Positions 14,962 to 23,309 of a stretch of DNA of 28,807 bases are shown one piece after another. Made by a program: the position numbers and the translations under genes. The DNA is from JAIVGV01 sp035295985. GTDB taxonomy: Bacteria > Acidobacteriota > Blastocatellia > Pyrinomonadales > Pyrinomonadaceae. The stretch lies in assembly GCA_035295985.1 (NCBI GenBank), contig DATHBT010000163.1:1-28807 (forward strand), read 5' to 3'. The stretch's first letter is position 1. The number at the start of each line of letters is the position of its first letter. The notes beneath the pieces were generated by a model. It did not search any database. It worked only from the letters and a program-made list of their open reading frames with translations, and was not told the DNA's origin.

Positions 14962-15918
14962 TTACTCCGGCCCACCCTGTTCGACGAACGATCTGAGGGC
15001 AGAGAGGTTGCGCACGTCGTCGCCCGTCTCGTCCTGCGGGGTTTCGAGGAGGAAGGCGGCGTGCGCGAGTTCGGGCGCGCGCGCGACGCGCGCGAGGGCC
15101 GCCGCGCCGATGTGGCCGAGGCCGACGTGCCAGTGGCGATCCACGCGCGAGTTGTAGTCGGCCTTCGAGTCGTTGAAGTGGACGGCGCGGACGTTTTCGC
15201 AGCCGACGTTTCTTTCGAGCGCGTCGAGCGTGGCGGAGAAACCATCTTCCGGGCGCAGGTCGTAGCCGGCGGTGAAGGCGTGGGCCGTGTCGAAGCAGAC
15301 GCCGAGGTTCAGCTCCGGGCACGCCTCGACAATCTCGCGCAGGTGCTCGAAGCGGTGCCCGATGCACGCGCCCTGCCCGGCCGTGTTTTCGAGCAGGACG
15401 CGGAAGCTGCCGAACTCTATCCGGTCGCATGCCTCCCGAAGACTCTCGGCGCAAGTCCTGATGCCGTCGGCCTCGCACGCGCCCTTCGCGCTTCCCGGAT
15501 GCACGACGAGGTAATCAGCGCCCAGCGTGAGCGCGCGCTCGACCTCCTCGCGGAACGCGCGGACTGACTTTTCGCGGATCACTTCGTCGGCCGCCGCGAG
15601 GTTGATCAGGTAGTTCGCGTGGACGACGACCGGATCGATCCCGGTCTCGGCGCGGACGCGCTTGAAGGTCTCGACCTCCTCATCCGACAGCGGCCGGGCG
15701 GCCCAGCCGCGCGGGTTGCGCGAGAAGATCTGCACCGCGTCGCAGCCGAGCGCGTGGGCCTTGAGCAGCGCGTTCTGCAAGCCGCCGGCAACCGGCGCGT
15801 GGAAGCCGATGCGGGGGCGGCACTGCGCCGCGCGCGCGGCGTCCGCCCGCGCCCGCTCAACCTCCGACTCGGCCGGCCGCTCCCTTTCGATTGTCGACTC
15901 GGTCGGGCGTGCGCTCAA
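14962..15918 (-). CDS. nfo: Endonuclease IV (AP endonuclease)
   Basis: A 318-residue TIM-barrel enzyme that cuts DNA 5' of abasic sites during base-excision repair. Trinuclear zinc-site motifs are in order: VVVHANYLINLA (His100), LVVHPGSAKG (His140), LLENTAGQG (Glu177), CFDTAHAFTAGYDL (Asp210, His213), VHFNDSK (His247), DRHWHVGLGHIG (Asp260, His262) and LLETP (Glu292). It has about 33 extra charged residues at the N-terminus compared with E. coli Nfo (about 285 residues). The start is a TTG (15916-15918) overlapping the preceding stop by 4 nt (TTGA), with GGAGG 8-12 nt upstream inside the preceding gene, so translation is coupled. It is the last of three overlapping genes. Confidence 0.94.
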   Translation of the reverse strand: MSARPTESTIERERPAESEVERARADAARAAQCRPRIGFHAPVAGGLQNALLKAHALGCDAVQIFSRNPRGWAARPLSDEEVETFKRVRAETGIDPVVVHANYLINLAAADEVIREKSVRAFREEVERALTLGADYLVVHPGSAKGACEADGIRTCAESLREACDRIEFGSFRVLLENTAGQGACIGHRFEHLREIVEACPELNLGVCFDTAHAFTAGYDLRPEDGFSATLDALERNVGCENVRAVHFNDSKADYNSRVDRHWHVGLGHIGAAALARVARAPELAHAAFLLETPQDETGDDVRNLSALRSFVEQGGPE

Positions 15919-16388
15919 ACCGTGCCCTCCAGACGCACCCGCACGTCGTCGTAGTCGTAGGTCGTCAGCTCGTACGGGTTGCCGTCCGGGTCGTTGAAGT
16001 AGAGCGAGTAGCAGTAGTCGTGATCGACCACGTCGGACGCCGCAAGCGTCCGCCCGTTCCCGCCCTCAACTTTCAGTGACGCGAGGCGGCCGAGGAATTC
16101 GAGGAAGCCCGCGCCGCCGACGCGGAAGGCGACGGTCGTGCTCGTGCGCGCGGCAGTCGGCCGCGATTTGAAGAGCGCGAGGCCCGTGCTCCCGCCGTCG
16201 CTCGAAACCACCAGCGGGCCGCCGTCGTCATCGCCTTCGATGTCGTGGCAGACTTCGAGGCCGAGCACGTCCTTGTACCAGCAGGCAGCCGCGCGCCGGT
16301 CGGCGACGTAAACGTGGACGTGATCGATCTGGCTGACCCGAAAATTCGACGCCGCGCCCCTCCCCTTGCCGTCTTCTAACGCACTCAT
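15915..16388 (-). CDS. VOC-superfamily (glyoxalase/dioxygenase-like) protein
   Basis: A 157-residue protein of the vicinal-oxygen-chelate fold. The first half has SQIDHVHVYVADRRAAACWYKDVLGLEV, in which the His after Asp is the usual first metal ligand. The second half has TTVAFRVGGAGFLEFLGRL and the signature YSLYFNDPDGNPYELTTYDY, with the conserved FxDPDGNxxEL and Glu ligand. VOC proteins include glyoxalases, dioxygenases and drug-resistance proteins; the substrate here cannot be told. The ATG overlaps the dipeptidase stop by 4 nt (ATGA), and the gene's own stop overlaps the endonuclease IV start. The tight packing suggests a single translationally coupled operon. Confidence 0.88.
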   Translation of the reverse strand: MSALEDGKGRGAASNFRVSQIDHVHVYVADRRAAACWYKDVLGLEVCHDIEGDDDGGPLVVSSDGGSTGLALFKSRPTAARTSTTVAFRVGGAGFLEFLGRLASLKVEGGNGRTLAASDVVDHDYCYSLYFNDPDGNPYELTTYDYDDVRVRLEGTV

Positions 16389-17698
16389 TTTCTCGCGACC
16401 TCCTCCATCACGCGCAGGATGTTGCCGCCCAGGATTTTGCGAACGTCCTCGGCGCTGTAGCCGCGCCTGAGCAACTCTTTCGTCAGGTTCGGGAAGTCTT
16501 CCGCCGTGGCGAGGTCTGCGGGGACTGCCTGGATGCCGTCGAAATCCGACCCTAGGCCGACGTGATCGACGCCGACCAGGCGGACGACGTGGTCGATGTG
16601 ATCGGCGACTCGCGCGACGGAGACGCGCGGCATTCGCCTTGAATACTCGCGCGTGCGGACGCGGTCTCGCGCGGCGCGCTTCTGCGTCGGCGTCCCCTGC
16701 TCGCGCCGCGAAGCCTCTTCGACCTGTGCGGCGATCTCGGCGTCAACGCGCGCCTGCGCCTCCTTCCAGCCCGGCTCGACGAAGGCCGGGTAGAAGACGA
16801 CCGAGACGACGCCGCCCGTCCGCGCCAGCGCGCGAATCTGATCGTCCGTCAGGTTGCGGTGGTGCGGGACGATTGAGCGGACGGCCGAGTGCGAGGCGAT
16901 GACCGGCTTTCGGGAGGTCTCGACGATGTCCCAGAAGGTTTTGTCCGAGACGTGCGACACGTCGATCATCATGCCGAGCCGGTTCATCTCGCGGACGACT
17001 TCCTTGCCGAAGTCGTTCAAGCCGCGCGACGCGCCCACCGCGTCGCCGCTCGAACCGGCCCAGCTCGTCGAGACCGTCCACGTCGGCGACATGTAGCGCA
17101 CGCCGAGATCGAAATACTTCTGGACGTTCTCGACACGCTCGTCAATCGCGTAGCCGCCTTCGAGGCCGAGCAGCGCGGCGATCTTCCCTTCGCGCGCGGC
17201 GCGGCGGATGTCCTCGGCGCTCGTCGCTATCACCCACAGATCGGGGCGCTCGTCGGCGAGCGCGCGCACGGCGGCGATCTGCTTGTCGGCCCGCTCGACG
17301 GCGCGCCGCCCGCCCGCGCCGAAGTACTGCGGCTCGACCCAGATGGAGAAGAACTGAGCGTCCAATCCGCCGGCGCGTGCGCGCGCGGCGTCGAGGTGGC
17401 CGTCCGGGAGTTTTTCGTTGATGTTCGCGCCCTCGTCGATCATGCGCTGGACGGTGTCGGCATGCATGTCGATGAGGATCGCGTCGCGGTGTACGGACGC
17501 GGGGTCTGAGGCGTCGGGCGCGGCGTCCTGCCGCGGGCTTGGCGGCGCGTCGGCGGTCGGCGTCGGGGCTTTTTCGGTCATGCGGCAGTTGGCTTGCGAC
17601 AGCGCGGCCGCGGCCGCGAGGATGGCGGGCAGCAGCGTCTGCCTGTGGAAACCTCGCGTCGGAAGGCGCATCGTCGGTCGCGAAAGTGGAACGCGCAT
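16385..17698 (-). CDS. M19 (renal-type) membrane dipeptidase, exported
   Basis: A 437-residue zinc dipeptidase. The N-terminus has a basic stretch, a hydrophobic core (LLPAILAAAAALSQANC) and a possible lipid-modified Cys38, though QANC is not a canonical lipobox. The catalytic domain has IDMHADT (His79, Asp81), LLGLEGGYAI (bridging Glu180), IDVSHVSD (His249), ASHSAVR (His270), PHHRNLTDDQI, and VGLGSDFDGI. M19 enzymes cleave dipeptides, often with one D-residue, and can recycle cell-wall peptides. The start may be the ATG at 17698 or 17671; the shorter one gives a neater signal peptide, and neither has a strong ribosome site. It is the first gene of the overlapping operon with the VOC gene and nfo, and is transcribed divergently from ilvE. 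Confidence 0.92.
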   Translation of the reverse strand: MRVPLSRPTMRLPTRGFHRQTLLPAILAAAAALSQANCRMTEKAPTPTADAPPSPRQDAAPDASDPASVHRDAILIDMHADTVQRMIDEGANINEKLPDGHLDAARARAGGLDAQFFSIWVEPQYFGAGGRRAVERADKQIAAVRALADERPDLWVIATSAEDIRRAAREGKIAALLGLEGGYAIDERVENVQKYFDLGVRYMSPTWTVSTSWAGSSGDAVGASRGLNDFGKEVVREMNRLGMMIDVSHVSDKTFWDIVETSRKPVIASHSAVRSIVPHHRNLTDDQIRALARTGGVVSVVFYPAFVEPGWKEAQARVDAEIAAQVEEASRREQGTPTQKRAARDRVRTREYSRRMPRVSVARVADHIDHVVRLVGVDHVGLGSDFDGIQAVPADLATAEDFPNLTKELLRRGYSAEDVRKILGGNILRVMEEVARK

Positions 17699-17937
17699 CG
17701 GCGGTCAAACTTTATTAGTTGCGAAGCGAGATGGTACGCCCTGGCGTCGGCGCGCGGCAAGCGCGACCGCACTTCTTGCCAACCGGCGCGCGTTTACGGT
17801 ATCGTGCGATTTAATCCGTAACGCGCGCAGAAATTTTCAGACGCCGGTTCAGTCTCCTTAACCCGACCCTCGCCCCCGGAACCAAGGTTAAGACCGCGCT
17901 AAGCCTTTATAAAACTCGCCGGAAGGAGTGTTACTAA

Positions 17938-19014
17938 ATGTTCGCAGACGACGCACCCGTCAAAGACGTGAAGACGCCGCGCATCGTGCCGGAGATCTGG
18001 CACAACGGGAAATTCATCAGGTGGGACGACGCGCGCGTCCACGTCATGTCGCACGTCCTGCACTACGGGTCGAGCGTCTTCGAGGGCATCCGCTGCTACA
18101 AGACCGGGCGCGGCCCGGCCGTCTTCCGCCTGCGCGAGCACATGCAGCGGCTCTTAAACTCCGCGAAGATTTACCGGATGGACTCGGGGCTGACGCTCGA
18201 CGAGCTGTGCGATGCCTCGGTCGAACTCGTCCGCCGCAGCGGCTTCGATCAGTGCTACCTGCGGCCGATCCTCTTCCGCAGCCTGGACGAGGCCCGACCG
18301 GCCTTCGGCGTCAACCCGTTCCCGAACCCGCTCTCCTGCTACATCGGCGCGTGGGACTGGGGCAAGTACCTCGGCGACGAGGCCATCGAGCGCGGCGTTG
18401 ACGTGTGCGTCTCCTCCTGGAATCGCCTCTCGCCCAACTCGATGCCGGCGATGGCGAAGTCGGGCGCGAACTACATGAACTCGCAGCTCATCAAGATGGA
18501 GGCGATCAAGAACGGCTACTCCGAAGGTATCGCGCTCGACGACCGCGGCTTCGTCTCCGAAGGGTCGGGCGAGAATTTGTTCCTCGTCTCCGAGGGACAG
18601 GTCTTCACGCCGCCGCTCTCCTCCTCGATCCTGCCGGGCATCACGCGCGACAGCGTCATACAGATTTGCCGCGGGCTGGAAATCCCGGTGCGCGAGCAGG
18701 CGCTCCAGCGCGCCGCGCTCTACGTGGCCGACGAGCTGTTCTTCACGGGCACGGCCGCGGAGGTGACGCCCATCCGCTCGGTCGATAAGATTCAGATCGG
18801 CGCGGGCCGTCGGGGCGAGGTGACGGAGCGCATCCAGAAGGTCTTCTTCGAGATCACTTCGGGCGAGCGCGAAGCGCCGGGGCCGTGGCTGACTTACGTG
18901 AACGAGGCGCAGGCTGTGCGGCCCGAGAACAACGGCCGCCGCGCCGGGTCGTCGGCGACGAACGAGATCGAGACGGAAGTGTCCGAGAGTTTTCTGGCCG
19001 TCGGCACGGAGTAG
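17938..19014 (+). CDS. ilvE: Branched-chain amino acid aminotransferase
   Basis: A 358-residue fold-type IV PLP enzyme that makes Leu, Ile and Val from their 2-oxo acids using glutamate. Motifs: HVLHYGSSVFEGIRCYK near 39-55, RLREHMQRLLNSAKI, YLRPILFRS, the PLP-binding Lys174 in MAKSGANYMNSQL, EGIALDDRGFVSEGSGENLF, LPGITRDSVI, and the phosphate-binding FFTGTAAEVTPIRSVD. About 45 extra, poorly conserved residues follow the usual end. The ATG has AAGGAG 11 nt upstream, and TATAAA lies at 17908-17913 without a clear -35. A hairpin follows 30 nt after the stop. Confidence 0.95.
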   Translation: MFADDAPVKDVKTPRIVPEIWHNGKFIRWDDARVHVMSHVLHYGSSVFEGIRCYKTGRGPAVFRLREHMQRLLNSAKIYRMDSGLTLDELCDASVELVRRSGFDQCYLRPILFRSLDEARPAFGVNPFPNPLSCYIGAWDWGKYLGDEAIERGVDVCVSSWNRLSPNSMPAMAKSGANYMNSQLIKMEAIKNGYSEGIALDDRGFVSEGSGENLFLVSEGQVFTPPLSSSILPGITRDSVIQICRGLEIPVREQALQRAALYVADELFFTGTAAEVTPIRSVDKIQIGAGRRGEVTERIQKVFFEITSGEREAPGPWLTYVNEAQAVRPENNGRRAGSSATNEIETEVSESFLAVGTE

Positions 19015-19044
19015 CGCGGCCGGAGCGTCGGTAGTTAAAACGAA

Positions 19045-19091
19045 GCCCCTGAAACGTCGCGGCTTTTTGAACCGCGCGACGTTTCAGGGGC
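19045..19091. terminator. Hairpin after ilvE
   Basis: A perfect 16-bp stem (19045-19060, GCCCCTGAAACGTCGC, with 19076-19091) has a 15-nt loop. It lies 30 nt past the ilvE stop. It probably ends that transcript, although the following tract (GTCGTGTTTT) is only weakly T-rich. Confidence 0.7.
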
Positions 19092-19151
19092 GTCGTGTTT
19101 TCAGGCCGGATTACCGATTCAGTGTTACCGATCACTATGCGGCTGATCTGG

Positions 19152-19177
19152 GGTCAGTACGGCAGGCGGTACTGACC
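19152..19177. repeat. Short inverted repeat between ilvE and the kinase gene
   Basis: A 9-bp stem, GGTCAGTAC (19152-19160) with GTACTGACC (19169-19177), has an 8-nt loop GGCAGGCG. There is no T-tract and no heptamer structure. It may be a fragment of a dispersed repeat or a protein-binding palindrome. Confidence 0.45.
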
Positions 19178-19275
19178 TGTCCGCTCAAAGCAAGACGGCG
19201 GGGATATTTCAGAGGTAAGAAACCGGCCGCCGCGTTAACCCCTTTTTTCGCCGCCGCAGGCGGGGCGGGGGTCTT

Positions 19276-20650
19276 TTAGAGCGGGAGGCGGAGGTGTGCT
19301 ACGCAGCCCGAGGCGTCGCGGCGGTTGTCGAGCGTGAGCGCGCCGTTGTGCGCCTCGGCGATCTGGCGGCTGAGGACGAGGCCAATTCCCGTGCCCGCGG
19401 GCTTGGTGGTGAAGAAGGGGACGAACAGGTTGGCCGTGTTCGGCAGGCCCGGCCCCTCGTCCTCGACCCAGAGGTCGAGCGTCCCCGGGGCGGCAGACCA
19501 GCCGGCGCGCACCGTACCGCCCGTCTGGAGCGACGCATCGACGGCGTTGCGGATCAGGTTGATGAGGAGTTGTTCGAGCTGATCCGAGTCGGCCCTGGTG
19601 GTCACTTCGGGGCCGGGCACAATCTCGACGTGGAGACGGGTCTCAAGCGCGGCGGCGCGGCGGACGAGTTCGCCGATGTTGACGGGTTCGAGCCGGGGCT
19701 GCGGCAGGCGCGCGAGCCGGGCGTAGGCCTGCATGAAGCGCCCCAGGGACTCGGAGCGCGAGCCGATGATCGAGAGACCGCGCCGCATGTCGTCGCGCCA
19801 GTCGGCGGGGCGCGGCTCGCGCGAGAGCAGGCTTTCCAGACTCCCGGCGATTGACTTGATGGGGGTGAGCGAGTTGTTCAGCTCGTGGCCGAGCACGCGC
19901 ACGAGCCTGCGCCAAGCTCCCAGCTCCTCCTCGCGCAGCTCGCGCGTGAGGTCTGAGAGGACGAGCAACTGGTGCGGGCGGCCCTGCGCGCGGAAGACGC
20001 TGCGGCGGACGCCCCAGCGGCCCGCGCCGCCCGGAAACTTCTTTTGCAGCGTGCGCGCAGCGCCGTCGCCGTTCGCCCCGTTCGCCGAAGCCTCGCCGTT
20101 GTGCGCGCCGTTCAGGCAGTCGGCCAGCCCAAGCTCGGCCGCGCCGCGCCCCATCAGACGCTCGGCCGGCTGCGCGAGCAGGCGCTCGCCCGCGCGGTTG
20201 ATCAGTCGCAGGTGGCCCTCGGCGTCGAAGGCGAAGATCGCCACGTCGATCTCGGCCATGACCGTGCGTGCGAGCGCGGTCGCTTCGAGCGCGCCGAGGC
20301 GCTGCTCGCGCAGGGTCTCGCCGAGGGCGTTGACCTCCGACATCACGTCGCCCAAGGCGTCTTCGTGCGACGCGCCGCGAGCGCGGATCGAGTAGTCGCC
20401 TTCGCGCAGGGCGGAAAGCAGGTTGGAGAGGGTTTGGAGCTGGCGGGTGACGCGGCCGCGCAGGGCGAACGAGTAGCCGAGCCAGAAGCCGAAGATGAGG
20501 ACGCCGAGCGTCCACTGCACGCGCGGCGTGTAGTCGCCCGACCAGAGCAGCGCGAAGGCGACGACGACGGCCGGCAGGCCGGCGGCGAGCGCATAGGCGA
20601 GGACGCGCTGTTCGTGTGTGAGCCGTCGTTTCGGTCGCGGGCGTCGCGCT

Positions 20651-20661
<11 letters not shown>
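19276..20661 (-). CDS. NtrB/NtrY-type sensor histidine kinase
   Basis: A 461-residue kinase. Two membrane helices (about 20-41 and 49-67) are joined by a very short outer loop, so a small or membrane signal is likely. A HAMP-like linker (68-118) leads to a PAS domain (about 128-240, MAEIDVAIFAFDAEGHLRLI). The HisKA site is RVLGHELNNSLTPI with phospho-acceptor His259. The ATP-binding domain shows the N box (LINLIRNAVDAS), G1 (VEDEGPGLP) and F/G2 (FVPFFTTKPAGTGIGLVLSR). It starts 11 nt inside the end of the preceding regulator gene, so the pair is translationally coupled and cognate. Confidence 0.93.
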
Positions 20662-22027
<1,366 letters not shown>

Positions 22028-22083
22028 CTGTGCGCGTCGGACGCTCTCGCGGGGGCGGCGGCCCTGCGGCCGGAAGGCCCGCG

Positions 22084-22118
22084 ATAAAAATTGTGCGGCC
22101 GTAACGACCCGGCCGCAC
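22084..22118 (-). terminator. Intrinsic terminator after the 34-residue-repeat gene
   Basis: A 9-bp stem (22093-22101, GTGCGGCCG, with 22110-22118) has an 8-nt loop and is followed on the minus strand by AATTTTTATCG. It lies 75 nt past the stop of the repeat-protein gene and before the regulator start. It is also T-rich on the other side. Confidence 0.8.
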
Positions 22119-22192
22119 TCTCTTTTAACATCCCGTCGCGCGTGCGCGAAAGCGCGGCCGCACGTGCACGCGCGGCGGGAGCAAAGACGCGC

Positions 22193-23176
22193 TCAGTTGG
22201 CCGCCCCTGAGCGTGCCGCAACCTTCTCGACCCGGCCGCGTTCGTAGTCCGAAGTGATCGTCCTGACGGCCTCGGCGAAAGCCCCGCGCACGCGCGAGTC
22301 AGTCGGGTTCAGGCGCGCGACCTGGATGAGCACGGTGGCCTTCTCGTAATCGGACGAGATGCGCGACGCCGCATGGACGAGCGCCACGAGCGCGTCGCCG
22401 CCCAAGCCCGCGCGCTTGAGCGCGTTCAGGAGGACGCGCCGCCGCTCGTAGTCGGAGCTGATGCGGCCGACGGCCTCGAAGTAGGCCGGAACCAGCCGGT
22501 CTTTCGCCAGGAAAGTGTCGTCCACGCGGATGAGGAGCTGCGCGCGCTCGTAGTCGCTGGAGATGCGCGAGGCGTTGCGGAGCGCGTCGGCGAGCGTCTG
22601 CTCGTCGAGGCCCGGCGCGTTCATCAGCTCCTCGAAGTAGATGCGGCGGACGTAGTCGCCGCGCACGTGCGTCAGCTCCTCGGCGAGGGCGCGCGCGCCG
22701 CGCTCGCGCAGGATGCGCTGCGCGCGCGGACGCGCCTCAAGCCCGCCCTGCCTGACCGCTTCGAGCATCACGCGGCGCAGCCACTCGCGCCCCTCCGCGT
22801 CGAGCTGCCGCTCCGCGCCGTTGACGCGGTAGGTACGCACCAGCTCGCCGCCCGCGCCGCGCTCGACTCGGTAGCGCCTATCCACACCGCCCGCGCGGTT
22901 GTCCTCGATGATCAGGCGGCCGTCCGAGGGGATTTCGCGCACGTCCGAGTAGTCGTCCGTGAAGACGACCTTGTTCTCGACCGCCACCTTGATCCCGCGG
23001 CCGTCGTCCGTGTGCGTCCACGTCCAGCGCGAGTTAGCCTCGGACTTCTTCTCCTCGGTCGCGCTCCGCGTGGTCGTCTGCTTCGACGCCTGCGCGAAGC
23101 ACACACTGGCAGACGACGCCGCGAACGCGCCCAGCGCCAGCGCGAGCGAAAACTTAAACAGACTGCTTTTGAACAC
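22193..23176 (-). CDS. Secreted protein with 34-residue SDYE repeats
   Basis: A 327-residue protein with a signal peptide (FKSSLFKFSLALALGAFAAS, cleavage after the FAQA region). Residues 30-125 form a strand-rich domain (WTWTHTDDGRGIKVAVENKV, VDRRYRVERGAGGELVRTYR). The C-terminal half holds repeats with an exact 34-residue period: a degenerate one starting at GDYVRRIYFEEL, then RISSDYERAQLL, RISSDYERRRVL, RISSDYEKATVL and a last TITSDYERGRVE. At DNA level the CGTA of each repeat recurs at 22243, 22345, 22447, 22549 and 22651, always 102 nt apart. A helical-hairpin solenoid (as in TPR/HEAT) is likely but not shown. The GTG at 23174-23176 follows GGAGG; a TTG 15 nt earlier is less likely. Function unknown. 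Confidence 0.85.
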   Translation of the reverse strand: MFKSSLFKFSLALALGAFAASSASVCFAQASKQTTTRSATEEKKSEANSRWTWTHTDDGRGIKVAVENKVVFTDDYSDVREIPSDGRLIIEDNRAGGVDRRYRVERGAGGELVRTYRVNGAERQLDAEGREWLRRVMLEAVRQGGLEARPRAQRILRERGARALAEELTHVRGDYVRRIYFEELMNAPGLDEQTLADALRNASRISSDYERAQLLIRVDDTFLAKDRLVPAYFEAVGRISSDYERRRVLLNALKRAGLGGDALVALVHAASRISSDYEKATVLIQVARLNPTDSRVRGAFAEAVRTITSDYERGRVEKVAARSGAAN

Positions 23177-23196
23177 CTCGAATACCTCCAAGAGAA

Positions 23197-23306
23197 GCTG
23201 TTAGCTGTTAGCTATTAGCCGTTAGCAAAACCGGGGGCCGTAGTCTGCTGCGAAAGATGAGAGCTGCCTTCTTCCGGCTAACAGCTAATCGCTAACAGCT
23301 AACAGC
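23197..23306. repeat. Heptad inverted repeat HIR5 (NNTTAGC class)
   Basis: Each 30-nt arm is GC plus four heptamers. Left (23197-23226): TGTTAGC, TGTTAGC, TATTAGC, CGTTAGC. Right (23277-23306, read on the minus strand): TGTTAGC, TGTTAGC, GATTAGC, TGTTAGC. 28 of 30 positions pair. The 50-nt loop begins AAAACC and ends CTTCTTCCG. The right end is 3 nt from the stop codon of the permease gene. The left end is a few nt from the ribosome site of the repeat-protein gene. It is homologous to HIR6 in opposite orientation. Confidence 0.92.
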
Positions 23307-23309
23307 CCT

